64,000 bases of DNA from Eubacteriales bacterium. GTDB lineage: Bacteria; Bacillota; Clostridia; Oscillospirales; Oscillospiraceae. The stretch is from positions 62,001 to 126,000 of the forward strand of contig JAUNNH010000001.1 in assembly GCA_030531505.1 (NCBI GenBank). Reading direction: 5' to 3'. Under the pieces are notes generated by a model, which did not search any database, was not told where the DNA came from, and saw only the letters and a list, made by a program, of their open reading frames with translations. Of the stretch, positions 17,842-26,095 are shown one piece after another. Numbering within the stretch: the stretch's first letter is position 1; each line of letters opens with the position of its first letter. A program made the position numbers and the translations under genes.

Positions 17842-18996
17842 TCAGCCGACGGAGGCGACGGCCACGAAGTCCCAAACACCGGTCTCGGTGTTGCAGGACT
17901 TGACGAAGGCGCTGTCGCGCAGAGCGTCGCCGATGTCGTCGAAGGCGATCGCGCCGGTCACACCTTCATAGCTGACCTCGGGCAGAACCTCGAGCACGTC
18001 GGCGGGATCAGTGGAGCCGGCGGCCTTCAGGGCCTCCAGCGCGACATAGTAGGCATCGAAGCCCATGACGGTGACCGCGGCCAGCTCGTCGTTGCCGCCG
18101 TTGTTGGCGAGGGCGGTGGCGTCGCTGTTGATCCACTCCTTGATGCCGGCGTCAAACTCGGGGGCGGCGCCTTCCTGATAGAAGGTGGTCACGTTGATCT
18201 GCACGTCGGTACCCTTCGCAGCGGCGAGGATGACGTTGGAGTCCCAGGTGTCGCCGGCCAGGATGGGCATGCCCAGAGCCTGGGTGTCAGCCTTGGCGAT
18301 GATCTGGGCGGCCGCCTCGGTGGACACGGGGGAGAAGAACACGTCGCAGCCCTGGTTCTGGGCGTTGGTGATGTAGGTGGAGTAGTCGGAGGTGCCTTCC
18401 GGGAACTGCTCATAGACGCAGTTGTCCTTGCCAAAGGCATCGATGAAGTAGTTGCACAGACCGCCGGAGTAGTCGTCGCCCTGTTTGGCCAGGCAGTAGG
18501 CCTTGCTTGCGCCGAGCTCGTTCTTCGCGAAGTTGGCGAGGACGGTGCCCTGGAAGGGATCCAGGAAGCAGATGCGGAAGTACACATCGCAGCCCGCGGT
18601 GACCTGGGGGTTGGTGCAGGTGACGCCGATGGCGGGCACGCCGGCCGCGTCAAAGGTGTCGCTCGCCGCGATGGAGACGCCGGAGCCGTAAGAGCCGAGC
18701 ACCACGGAGACGCCGCTGGAGATCAGAGTCTGGGCGGCGGTGGGAGCCTTGTCGTTGGAAGAGGCGTTATCGGCGTAGACCAGCTCCACGTCGTACTCGA
18801 CGCCGTCGATCTCAACGGTCGGGGTCAGATAGTTGGCATACTGCATGCCGAGGACTTCCTGCTTGCCGCCGGCGCCGTTGTCGCCGGACTGGGGCTCGAA
18901 AACGCCGATCTTGACGACGGGGTTGTCGGCATAGCCGATCGAGCAGAGGGCAAAGACCAGGACCAGGGCCAATGCGATGGATACGAGCTTTTTCAT
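17842..18996 (-). CDS. livK: Branched-chain amino acid ABC transporter substrate-binding protein LivK
   Basis: Extracytoplasmic binding protein of the liv importer, 384 residues, type I periplasmic-binding fold: KIGVFEPQSGDNGAGG opening, then VVLGSYGSGVSIAASD and PAIGVTCTNPQVT near 90-130. The signal peptide ends GYA before DN. There is a cysteine at position 18, but the preceding residues (FAL) do not make a lipobox, so it looks like a signal peptidase I substrate rather than a lipoprotein; anchoring is therefore unclear. It is the first gene of the operon with its own strong promoter. Specificity for branched-chain amino acids is inferred; related proteins bind amides or other amino acids. 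Confidence 0.9.
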   Translation of the reverse strand: MKKLVSIALALVLVFALCSIGYADNPVVKIGVFEPQSGDNGAGGKQEVLGMQYANYLTPTVEIDGVEYDVELVYADNASSNDKAPTAAQTLISSGVSVVLGSYGSGVSIAASDTFDAAGVPAIGVTCTNPQVTAGCDVYFRICFLDPFQGTVLANFAKNELGASKAYCLAKQGDDYSGGLCNYFIDAFGKDNCVYEQFPEGTSDYSTYITNAQNQGCDVFFSPVSTEAAAQIIAKADTQALGMPILAGDTWDSNVILAAAKGTDVQINVTTFYQEGAAPEFDAGIKEWINSDATALANNGGNDELAAVTVMGFDAYYVALEALKAAGSTDPADVLEVLPEVSYEGVTGAIAFDDIGDALRDSAFVKSCNTETGVWDFVAVASVG

Positions 18997-19028
18997 TTTC
19001 GTTCCTCCTGTTCATTTGTTACAAACCG

Positions 19029-19047
19029 TGTCCGCGATATGCGGACA
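19029..19047 (-). promoter_or_regulatory. Hairpin in livK 5' leader
   Basis: TGTCCGC and GCGGACA form a perfect 7-bp inverted repeat with a 5-base loop between promoter and livK. It could be an operator or a leader RNA stem. Confidence 0.5.
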
Positions 19048-19072
19048 ATTGTTCTCCCGTAACGTATTTTTC

Positions 19073-19101
19073 ATTATGCACGATAGCGATTTAAATTGCA
19101 A
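19073..19101 (-). promoter_or_regulatory. Promoter of liv operon
   Basis: TTGCAA and CATAAT are 17 bp apart on the minus strand, about 75 bases before livK. Confidence 0.65.
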
Positions 19102-19159
19102 TTGGAGGATTTACCCAAATTGATTTGACTTTTTGAACAAAAATCGACAAGATCGACAA

Positions 19160-19183
19160 ACGGGAGGCCCGAAGACCTCCCGT
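19160..19183 (-). terminator. Probable terminator after TVP38-type gene
   Basis: ACGGGAGG and CCTCCCGT pair around an 8-base spacer, 20 bases beyond the stop. The following U-tract (TTTG) is weak. Confidence 0.6.
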
Positions 19184-19204
19184 GTAAACGGTATTCGTAT
19201 TCGA

Positions 19205-19879
19205 TCAGGCGATCCCGGCCCGGCGGCGGTACCAGCGGTAGAGGAACACGGCGCTCACGCAGGCGAGGATGTTCACGGCGAGCGTGATCCAGAAGGCGGG
19301 GCTGTCCCAGTTCTCGATCTGCTGGCCGAGGATCGTGGCGCAGATCAGATCGGGCATGAAGCCCAGCACGCCGCCCGCGATATAGGCGGGGTAGGGCAGG
19401 CGAGTGGCTCCGAAGTACAGGCTCACCACGTCGCAGGCGAGGATGCCGACGGCGCGGGCGATGAAGGAGAGGAAGAAGCCGCTCGTCTCCCGCACGCGCC
19501 TGAGCTCCCGAAGTTTGGGATAGCGGGCGATGAGCTTCTCCGAGAAATCAAGCTCCGAGGCGCGCCCGAGCAAATATGGCAGCGTCAGCGTGATCGCGAT
19601 GCCGACGGTGTTTACCGCGAGGGCGACAGGCAGCGGAAAAAGCTGCCCGCTTACAGCGAAGAGCAGGAGCACCGGGAAAACCATCGAGAGACTTTTGAGT
19701 GCAAAGGCCAGCCACAGGAAAAGCGCCGCCAGCAGCGGCTGAGCGGGCGTATAGTCCAGGATCTCGTCCACGGTGAGGCTGCGCCCGGAGAGCAGGAGCC
19801 AGCCGAGCCCGACTGCCAGACCCAGCAGCGGCAGGAGCCGCGCGGTCCACATGATGAAGTTTCGCTTTTTGTCATTCAT
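19205..19879 (-). CDS. TVP38/TMEM64 family membrane protein
   Basis: A 224-residue protein with five to six hydrophobic segments. The central FPVLLLFAVSGQLFPLP, followed by an NTVG and GR-containing segment, matches the VTT (SNARE-associated, DedA-like) domain. Members are linked to lipid scrambling or membrane homeostasis, but the bacterial substrate is unsettled. The gene is single. Its promoter places the -10 box nine bases from the ATG and no Shine-Dalgarno site is visible, so the mRNA may be nearly leaderless. The next in-frame ATG (codon 10) also lacks a ribosome site. Confidence 0.82.
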   Translation of the reverse strand: MNDKKRNFIMWTARLLPLLGLAVGLGWLLLSGRSLTVDEILDYTPAQPLLAALFLWLAFALKSLSMVFPVLLLFAVSGQLFPLPVALAVNTVGIAITLTLPYLLGRASELDFSEKLIARYPKLRELRRVRETSGFFLSFIARAVGILACDVVSLYFGATRLPYPAYIAGGVLGFMPDLICATILGQQIENWDSPAFWITLAVNILACVSAVFLYRWYRRRAGIA

Positions 19880-19888
19880 AGCGCAACG

Positions 19889-19917
19889 AGTGTACCACCC
19901 GCCGCAGTGAATTGCAA
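19889..19917 (-). promoter_or_regulatory. Promoter of TVP38-type gene
   Basis: TTGCAA and TACACT are 17 bp apart on the minus strand. Transcription would begin only a few bases before the start codon. Confidence 0.55.
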
Positions 19918-19947
19918 GGGGCCGGGTCGTTCGATTTCCGTAAAGAG

Positions 19948-19976
19948 TTGAAAATCAGCCGGGGACGTGGTACAAT
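19948..19976 (+). promoter_or_regulatory. Promoter of membrane XRE gene
   Basis: TTGAAA and TACAAT are 17 bp apart, 30 bases before the start. Confidence 0.65.
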
Positions 19977-20006
19977 ACACCATCCCTATAATAAGGAAAA
20001 CGATCG

Positions 20007-20615
20007 ATGGAACTATCGGAGCTCAAGCTGGTTACAGCCGGCAACCTCATCAAGCTGCGCACGGGGCGGGGCATGACCCAGGCCGAGCTCGGCGCGCTGC
20101 TGAACTATTCGGATAAAACGATCTCCAAGTGGGAGCGGGGCGAAGCGATCCCGGACGCCTATGTGCTTACCCAGATTGCGGAGATCTTCGGCGTGACGGT
20201 GGACGCGCTGCTCTCCCCGCCGGAGAGCTGGGCACCGCCCGAGCCGGAGAAGGAGGAGCGCAGCTACAGCGTGCGCGTGATCATCGCGATCGCGGTGCTC
20301 GGCGTGTGGACGCTCGCGCTCTCGGCTTTCGTCGCGCTCTGGCTCGCGCACATCATCTGCTGGCAGATCTTCGTGGTGGCGCTGCCCGTCTCGATCCTGA
20401 CCTATCTGGTGCTTATCTGCGTCTTTGAAAGGAAAAAGCATCTGAAATATGTGGTCGCGGCCTTCGTGCTGAGCCTGTTTCTGATGATCTATCTGCTCTT
20501 CTGGAATGCGAACCCCTGGCAGATCTTCCTGGTCGCCGTGCTGGCGGAGGCGCTGGTGTTCCTGAGCTTCCGTGTGCGCACTCACCCCCGGCGGAAGGAC
20601 GAAAAAGGCGCATAA
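20007..20615 (+). CDS. Membrane-bound XRE-family regulator
   Basis: A 202-residue protein with an N-terminal Cro/C1 helix-turn-helix (residues 12-70; GMTQAELGALLNYSDKTISK, then WERGEAIPD), a short charged linker and four hydrophobic segments between about residues 88 and 190. The order suggests a DNA-binding domain held at the inner face of the membrane, so it may sense a membrane or envelope signal. It ends in a positively charged tail. The gene is monocistronic. Targets are unknown; no operator repeat is obvious in its promoter. Confidence 0.83.
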   Translation: MELSELKLVTAGNLIKLRTGRGMTQAELGALLNYSDKTISKWERGEAIPDAYVLTQIAEIFGVTVDALLSPPESWAPPEPEKEERSYSVRVIIAIAVLGVWTLALSAFVALWLAHIICWQIFVVALPVSILTYLVLICVFERKKHLKYVVAAFVLSLFLMIYLLFWNANPWQIFLVAVLAEALVFLSFRVRTHPRRKDEKGA

Positions 20616-20650
20616 TCCCGCCGGTTCCACAAATCGTAGAGAGGCATTTT

Positions 20651-20680
20651 GCCCCCGGTAGAGAAAAATCTGCCGGGGGC
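20651..20680 (+). terminator. Probable terminator after membrane XRE gene
   Basis: A 12-bp stem (GCCCCCGGTAGA, one G-U pair) closes on GAAAAA. The downstream T-tract is interrupted. Confidence 0.65.
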
Positions 20681-20714
20681 CTTACTTTGTAGAATCGTGC
20701 GCATGCAGAGTATC

Positions 20715-20744
20715 TTGCTTTTTTGCGGCAGCGCGGCTTAAGAT
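20715..20744 (+). promoter_or_regulatory. Possible promoter of DegV gene
   Basis: TTGCTT and TAAGAT are 18 bp apart, about 30 bases before the start. Both boxes are only moderate matches. Confidence 0.4.
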
Positions 20745-20776
20745 AAAGGCGGATGAAATGAAAGGAGACCTTTGAC

Positions 20777-21661
20777 ATGGCCTATGTTCTGAGCTGCTGC
20801 TCCACGGCGGATCTCTCCAAGGAGCATTTTGAGGCGCGCAACATCCCTTATCTCTGCTTCCATTACGCGCTGGATGGGGTGGAATACCCCGACGACCTGG
20901 GGCAGAGTATCCCCTTTGACGAGTTTTACAAGCGCATGGCGGCGGGCGCCGATACACGCACTGCCCAGGTGAACATCTCCGACTATGTGGAGTTCTTCTC
21001 CGGCTATGCTGAGCAGGGCCTGGATGTCGTACACGTGACGCTCTCCTCCGGCATCTCCGGCTCCATCAACGGTGCGCAGAACGCCGCGCTCATCGTGCAG
21101 GAGCGCTATCCCGAGCGGCATATCTACGTGGTGGATTCCCTGGCCGCCTCCTCCGGCTACGGCCTGCTGATGGACGGTGCGGCAGACAAGCGGGACGAGG
21201 GCCTGAGTGCCGAGGAGCTGGTGCAGTGGCTGGAGGAAAATCGCCTCAAGCTGCACCACTGGTTCTTCTCCACGGATCTGACCTTCTTCGTCAAGGGCGG
21301 CCGCATCTCCAAGACGGCGGCGGTCTTCGGCGGCCTGCTGGAGATTTGCCCCCTCATGAACGTCGACTTCAAGGGCCGCCTGATCCCGCGCTTCAAGATC
21401 CGTACGAAGAAAAAGGTCATCCGCGCCTGCGTAGAGCAGATGGAAAAGCATGCCCGCGACGGCCACGACTACGACGGCAAGTGCTATATCTCCATGTCCG
21501 CCTGCCTGCCGGACGCCGAGGCCGTGGCTGCGCTGGTGGAGGAGAAGTTCCCGAAGCTCAACGGCAAGGTGCTCATCAACAACATCGGCACTACCATCGG
21601 CTCCCACACCGGGCCGGGCACCGTCGCGCTCTTCTTCTGGGGCGACGAGCGCGTAGACTGA
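20777..21661 (+). CDS. DegV family fatty-acid-binding protein
   Basis: A 294-residue cytoplasmic protein of the DegV (FakB-like) family, which binds a fatty acid and, with the kinase FakA, presents it for phosphorylation. Family marks include the early STADL segment, the helix-capping SSGISGSINGAQ (about residues 94-105), VVDSLAASSGYGLL, and FVKGGRISKTAA near 175. The family head-and-tail binding site uses such Ser/Thr and Arg residues. The ATG follows AAAGGAGA. No FakA gene is adjacent. Ligand identity cannot be told from sequence. Confidence 0.92.
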   Translation: MAYVLSCCSTADLSKEHFEARNIPYLCFHYALDGVEYPDDLGQSIPFDEFYKRMAAGADTRTAQVNISDYVEFFSGYAEQGLDVVHVTLSSGISGSINGAQNAALIVQERYPERHIYVVDSLAASSGYGLLMDGAADKRDEGLSAEELVQWLEENRLKLHHWFFSTDLTFFVKGGRISKTAAVFGGLLEICPLMNVDFKGRLIPRFKIRTKKKVIRACVEQMEKHARDGHDYDGKCYISMSACLPDAEAVAALVEEKFPKLNGKVLINNIGTTIGSHTGPGTVALFFWGDERVD

Positions 21662-21673
21662 TCCTGACATACG

Positions 21674-21716
21674 AAAACGAGACCGGGACGCCTTGGCTTC
21701 CCGGTCTCGTTTTTTC
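21674..21716. terminator. Bidirectional terminator between convergent genes
   Basis: An arm beginning AAAACGAGACCGGGA pairs with its complement around a 10-base loop. A T-run follows on the plus strand and an A-run precedes it, so it can end both degV and the gntR gene. Confidence 0.9.
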
Positions 21717-21722
21717 TTGTAT

Positions 21723-22454
21723 TTACTTTCGCAGGGACTGGAAGGGGTCGGCGGCGCCGCCCGAGCGGCTGGTAAAAGAGAGGGAGTTCGCGATATGCTC
21801 GCGCATGGCCTGGCGGGCAAGATCGGGCAGACGCAGACGGATGGCCGAGACCACGGCGAGATGGTTGAACTGCACGGAGGGCATCCAGGGATTGGAGCGG
21901 CTCTCCTCGCGCCCGACGAACTCCAGCATGCTCGCCTGGTACATGATGAGCCGGGGGAGAATCAGCTCATAGCTGCGCACGATGTAGGGGTTTTCGCAGG
22001 AATCCACGATCAGCCGGTGAAAGGGCATGTCCGTGTCCTTCATGCCGCGGATATCCCGGCGCAGCACGCTCACGCGGAAAGCATCGGCCAGATCGCTGAG
22101 CTCCAGCACGGTCCGGTCGTCGCAGTGGTGGGCGCAGAGAGAAGCGGCCTCGCTCTCGATCGCGTCACGCACGCGGTAGAGGTCGATCATATCGGTGAGG
22201 CTCAGCTCACGCACGAAGCTGCCAGGAACACCGGGACGGCTGACCACGAAGCCGATGTCCCCAAGCCCGGCGACCGCCTCTGCCACGGGCGTGCGGGAGA
22301 TGCCGAGCGTCGCGGCGAGCTGGTTGACGTTGAGCTTGGCGCCGGGGGCGATGCGGAGATTCACGATCTCCTCATACAAAAGTGCCTGTACCAGATCCTT
22401 CAGCTTCGCGTCCGGCTGCGCTTCGATCCGTTTTTTGAGCTGATAGGCGTCCAT
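21723..22454 (-). CDS. GntR-family regulator (FadR/FCD type)
   Basis: A 243-residue transcription factor with a winged helix-turn-helix (LNVNQLAATLGISRTPVAEA, about residues 41-60) and a C-terminal all-helical FCD ligand domain with Asp/His metal-site candidates (DTDMPFHRL, FNHLAVVSAI, REHIANS). FCD regulators usually respond to sugar acids or other organic acids. The ATG at 22454 lies five bases after the symporter stop, so the regulator is co-transcribed with the transporter. The palindrome at the operon promoter is its likely site, giving autoregulation. Confidence 0.88.
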   Translation of the reverse strand: MDAYQLKKRIEAQPDAKLKDLVQALLYEEIVNLRIAPGAKLNVNQLAATLGISRTPVAEAVAGLGDIGFVVSRPGVPGSFVRELSLTDMIDLYRVRDAIESEAASLCAHHCDDRTVLELSDLADAFRVSVLRRDIRGMKDTDMPFHRLIVDSCENPYIVRSYELILPRLIMYQASMLEFVGREESRSNPWMPSVQFNHLAVVSAIRLRLPDLARQAMREHIANSLSFTSRSGGAADPFQSLRK

Positions 22455-22458
22455 GGCT

Positions 22459-23874
22459 TCAGCTCCTCTGCGCGCCCAGGACACGCTCCTTCTCCTGCTG
22501 CAGCTCCTCCACGCGCTTTTTGCTCAGCGGATTCATCCACTGCAGGATCACAAAGACGAGCAGGAAGAGCACCGCCGGGATCATGACGGAGGAGTTGTAC
22601 ATGCTTCGGAGCGCCTCGGGGGTGAGCCCCTCGGTGTTGAGCTTACTGCCGGAGTAGCCGATGCGCAGCAGGGGGACATTGATGAGGATGGTGGCGACGG
22701 TGGTGCCGAGCTTGCGCATGAAGGAGTAGAAGGCATAGCTCGTCGCTTCGTCGTTCAGGCCGTAGACGACCTTGTTGTAGTCGATCGCGTCAGTGGCGAG
22801 TGCCCAGACCAGCAGGAAGATGAAGGCGGTCCCGACACCGGAGGCGAGACAGGCGGCCAGGTACAGCCAGACGCTCGTGATGCCGAAGAGCGCGAGCACG
22901 AAGAGTGCAAGATAGAAGACCGCGGCGAGCAGGATGCCCCAGGCGCAGACCTCGCGCCGGCCGAAGCGATTGCCGAGCCGGGTCGCGAAGAGCATAATGA
23001 CGGCGACGGGCAGATACTGGAAGACCGTCGGGAGCATCGTCAGGCCCGTCTTGTGGAAATAGTGGTCGAAGAGATAGGTGTTGTAGCCCTGACCGAACAT
23101 CTGCGCGGCGAGGAAGAGCATCGAGGCGAGGGAAACGGCCATGAAGGGGCGGCTGCGGAGCAGGACGCGGATGACCTCGCGCGTCTGCCCCTTTTGCCGT
23201 TTGACAGGTTTGGTCTCCACGCGCTCGCGCGTCCAGGCGTAGCAGGCGTAATAGGCGAGCACGCTCAGCACGGCGATCACGATCGCGCCGACGAGCACCT
23301 TGTGATAGTCCATGCGGGAACTGCCGTCGGCGAGCTTCACATAGCACATGCTGGCGAGCACCATCGCGGGCATGGCACCGAAGGTGGAGCCGATGGAGCG
23401 GAAGACCGAGAGCGAGCTGCGCTCCTTATCGCTGGAGGTGATGACCTGGGCCAGCGAGCCGTAGGGGATGTTGATGCAGGTGTAGAGCATGCCGAAGAGG
23501 ATGTAAGTGAAGTAGATCCAGGCGATCTTTCCCCCGGCGGAGAAACCGCGCACGTCCGCAAACATCAACACGGCCGCGAGCGCCGTCGGCACGGCGAAGA
23601 TCTGGATCCAGCGGCGGTAGCGCCCGGTGTGGCTGGCCTTTGCCCCGTCGATGATCCAGCCCCAGATGGGGTCGTTGATCGCATCCCAGATGCGCGCCAC
23701 GATCGTCATGATCATCACGCTCAGCACGCCGATCTCCAAGACGTCGGTGTAATATTTGTTCAGGATGCTCTGCGTCAGGCCGAATACAAGACAGGAGGCG
23801 AGGGCGCCCATTGCGTAGCCGATCTTGTCACGGGCCTTGATACCGCTGGTGCGCTGGATGTAGCTCTGTTCCAT
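22459..23874 (-). CDS. GPH-family sugar:cation symporter
   Basis: A 471-residue membrane transporter of the glycoside-pentoside-hexuronide family within MFS. It has about 12 hydrophobic segments, an N-terminal KIGYAMGALASCLVFGLT, the loop motif NDPIWGWIIDGAK (about 67-79) and the FGMLYTCINIPYGSLAQVI segment, all typical of MelB/GusB relatives. The adjacent GntR-FCD regulator hints at a hexuronide, glycoside or sugar-acid substrate, but no hydrolase lies beside it. The ATG at 23874 follows GAGGAG; a GTG three codons upstream is too near that site. Confidence 0.9.
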   Translation of the reverse strand: MEQSYIQRTSGIKARDKIGYAMGALASCLVFGLTQSILNKYYTDVLEIGVLSVMIMTIVARIWDAINDPIWGWIIDGAKASHTGRYRRWIQIFAVPTALAAVLMFADVRGFSAGGKIAWIYFTYILFGMLYTCINIPYGSLAQVITSSDKERSSLSVFRSIGSTFGAMPAMVLASMCYVKLADGSSRMDYHKVLVGAIVIAVLSVLAYYACYAWTRERVETKPVKRQKGQTREVIRVLLRSRPFMAVSLASMLFLAAQMFGQGYNTYLFDHYFHKTGLTMLPTVFQYLPVAVIMLFATRLGNRFGRREVCAWGILLAAVFYLALFVLALFGITSVWLYLAACLASGVGTAFIFLLVWALATDAIDYNKVVYGLNDEATSYAFYSFMRKLGTTVATILINVPLLRIGYSGSKLNTEGLTPEALRSMYNSSVMIPAVLFLLVFVILQWMNPLSKKRVEELQQEKERVLGAQRS

Positions 23875-23900
23875 GACCGTCACTCCTCATTGTTTTATTG

Positions 23901-23911
23901 GTATCGGATAC
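23901..23911. promoter_or_regulatory. Palindromic operator candidate for GntR regulator
   Basis: GTATCGGATAC is a perfect 11-bp palindrome lying four bases downstream of the -10 box of the symporter-regulator operon, where a repressor would block transcription. GntR-FCD operators are short palindromes of this size. Confidence 0.6.
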
Positions 23912-23915
23912 GATC

Positions 23916-23944
23916 ATTTTACCGTAAAGCGCGTACAGCGTCAA
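23916..23944 (-). promoter_or_regulatory. Promoter of symporter-gntR operon
   Basis: TTGACG and TAAAAT are 17 bp apart on the minus strand. Confidence 0.7.
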
Positions 23945-23959
23945 GCGGCGCCGTGCGGC

Positions 23960-24526
23960 TTATCCGTATAGCTCGGGATAATCGGTGAGACAGAAATAGG
24001 TGACGCGGCAATAGCGGTCGCAGAAGGTGGCATATACGGCGCCGTGCGGCCGGCCGACGGACCGCCAGACCACGCGGCTGTCGAGCAGACGGCGGCCGGA
24101 CAGCAGCTCCCAGGCGGCCTCGGCGCAGCGGCGGTCTGAACGCAGATCCGCGGGCAGAGCGGGCTCCGCCTGTGCAATCACCTCGGCGAGCGTGTCGGGA
24201 AACTCCGGCGAGGCCACGCGGTTGAGCAGGACCTCCCCGGTGCAGAGACGCTGCTCGTCCGAGAGCCGCTCATCTCCGGCGCGGAGCGTGAGATAGCGGC
24301 TGAGCTGCAGCAGATCGTCAAAATCGACCCGCACGTCGCTTGAGCCGTTTTCCGCCAGGCTGGCGTCGCGTGCACGGGCGGCCGCGCGCCCTGCCTCCGT
24401 GTCGCCGCGCAGTGCACAATCGAGCAGCAGGGCGCGGTAGTCCGGCGTCGGCTTTTCGAGCCAGGCGCAGCCGCTCAGAAAGCCGAGCAGCGCCAGCAGC
24501 GTCAGCGTGAACAGGAGCTTTTTCAT
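23960..24526 (-). CDS. Lipoprotein with SleB-like (Hydrolase_2) region
   Basis: A 188-residue exported protein with a lipobox (LSGC, Cys20), so probably membrane-anchored on the outside. Residues 75-125 resemble the SleB cell-wall hydrolase core, notably VLLNRVASPEFPDTLAEVI, which matches the conserved VxLNRVxxPxFPxTxxxVI block. The catalytic glutamate region of SleB (usually EARGE) reads LRAGDE here, so the acid may be missing or shifted. The C-terminus has four cysteines and YFCLTDYPELY. It could be a wall-associated amidase, or an inactive wall-binding relative. The RBS is AGGAGGGG. The gene is monocistronic. Confidence 0.65.
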   Translation of the reverse strand: MKKLLFTLTLLALLGFLSGCAWLEKPTPDYRALLLDCALRGDTEAGRAAARARDASLAENGSSDVRVDFDDLLQLSRYLTLRAGDERLSDEQRLCTGEVLLNRVASPEFPDTLAEVIAQAEPALPADLRSDRRCAEAAWELLSGRRLLDSRVVWRSVGRPHGAVYATFCDRYCRVTYFCLTDYPELYG

Positions 24527-24610
24527 GCGTATCCCCTCCTGCCTCCCAGTATAGGCCGCGATAGGCGCGAAGTCTGTCGGAAGGAGGGCGGAGCGGCAGA
24601 AAAGCGTCCT

Positions 24611-24639
24611 TGACGGAAGAATAAAGATAGGGTATAATC
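24611..24639 (+). promoter_or_regulatory. Promoter of nrfA
   Basis: TTGACG and TATAAT are 17 bp apart, 53 bases before the start. Confidence 0.8.
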
Positions 24640-24692
24640 AAACTGCGGTAATCTCCTCATTTCTTAATATAGAGGTATGGAGGATCCACATC

Positions 24693-26021
24693 ATGAAAGG
24701 GAAGAACAAACTGCACGACCTGATCGGCATCGCCTGCGGGCTGTTTCTCGTCTGCGTCCTGGTGGTCGGTCTTGTGACCGCGCCAGCCGGTACAGCCACT
24801 GCGGACACCGCCGCGGAGGGCGCCCCGGCGGCCGGCACCGTTCTCAAGGTGGCGGACGCGGAGCACACCGGCAAGCTGGTCGCCAACAAGGTCGAGACCA
24901 AGTCCGGCGTGACCGTGATGCACGCTGCGGAATGGGAAGAGCAATACCCCGCGATCTACGCGAGCCTGATGCAGAATCAGGAGAACGACGAGATCGTCAA
25001 CTATCTGGAAGTGTTCCCGCAGCTCGTAACGCTCTATGAGCCCTACGGCTTCTCCAAGTGCTACGGCAGCGCGCGCGGCCACTTCTACGACGTCGACGAC
25101 ATCCTCGAGACCGGTCGTCCCCACGCCATGGCCAACTGCTGGACCTGCAAGACCCCGGATTTCACCAATCTCGTCAACGAGATTGGCCCCGAGGCCTATC
25201 AGCTCAGCTTTGACGAGGTGCGCGAGTTGGTCGACGAGGGCATCAGCTGCTACAGCTGCCATGCCAACACCCCGGGTGAGATCACGGTCACCCACACCTA
25301 CCTGATCGATGCGGTGGGCGAGGACTTCGAGAAGATCCCCGCGGCGACCCTGGCCTGCGGCCAGTGCCACAATGAGTACTTCTTCTATCCCGGCACGGCG
25401 GCGACCACGCTGCCGCACGACAGCATTGAGAGCATGAGCCCCGACGCCATCCTGAACTACTACAACACCGTGGTGGTGGATGAGAACGGCCTGGGCTTCG
25501 CCGACTACACCAATCCCCGCACCGGCGTGCGTCAGATCAAGGTGCAGCACCCCGAGCTGGAGACCTTCCTCGGCAAGGGCAGCATCCACGCCAGTCAGTT
25601 CACCTGCGCCGACTGCCATATGGGCACGGTCGTCGCGGAGGACGGCAGCACCTATCCGAACCACTATCTGACGAGCCCGCTGGACAATCCCGGCCTGATC
25701 GCGGCCGAGTGCTCCGCCTGCCACCAGGATCTCGTGTCCGAGGTCCGCGCGGTCCAGGAGAAGACCGTGGCACGCACCACGGCGGCGGCGGACAAGCTGG
25801 TCGAACTGACCGAGACGCTCGCGCAGGCTGTCGAGAGCGGTGAGTACACGGATGAGGAGCTTGACGCGATCCGTGCCGTGGCCCGCGACGCCCAGTTCTA
25901 CTGGGACTTCGTGTTCGTCGAGAACAGCGAGGGCGTGCATAACCCGAGCCTGACCAACAGCTGCCTCGAGAAGGCGGAGAACCTGACCGCCGAGGCGCTG
26001 GGCATGTTCAAATCCGCCTGA
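24693..26021 (+). CDS. nrfA: Ammonia-forming cytochrome c nitrite reductase NrfA
   Basis: Reduces nitrite to ammonium with six electrons on the outer face of the membrane. The 442-residue protein has five heme sites: the lysine-ligated catalytic heme CWTCK (149-153) and CYSCH (186-190), CGQCH (222-226), CADCH (305-309) and CSACH (340-344). Active-site residues of the family are in place: Arg128 (SARGH), Tyr229 (CHNEYFF) and His286 (VQHPELE). Residues 10-30 form an uncleaved or cleavable export helix. The NrfH electron donor is not next to it. The gene has its own promoter and terminator, and the cytochrome c assembly pair follows. Confidence 0.95.
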   Translation: MKGKNKLHDLIGIACGLFLVCVLVVGLVTAPAGTATADTAAEGAPAAGTVLKVADAEHTGKLVANKVETKSGVTVMHAAEWEEQYPAIYASLMQNQENDEIVNYLEVFPQLVTLYEPYGFSKCYGSARGHFYDVDDILETGRPHAMANCWTCKTPDFTNLVNEIGPEAYQLSFDEVRELVDEGISCYSCHANTPGEITVTHTYLIDAVGEDFEKIPAATLACGQCHNEYFFYPGTAATTLPHDSIESMSPDAILNYYNTVVVDENGLGFADYTNPRTGVRQIKVQHPELETFLGKGSIHASQFTCADCHMGTVVAEDGSTYPNHYLTSPLDNPGLIAAECSACHQDLVSEVRAVQEKTVARTTAAADKLVELTETLAQAVESGEYTDEELDAIRAVARDAQFYWDFVFVENSEGVHNPSLTNSCLEKAENLTAEALGMFKSA

Positions 26022-26046
26022 TGAAGGGCGAAACACAGCGAAAGCA

Positions 26047-26082
26047 GGAGACTGACTGCCACCGCAGTCAGTCTCCTTTTTT
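26047..26082 (+). terminator. Terminator between nrfA and resB
   Basis: A perfect 13-bp stem (arm GGAGACTGACTGC, loop CACC) is followed by six T, 14 bases before the resB start. Confidence 0.93.
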
Positions 26083-26095
26083 CGGGAGTGAAGAT

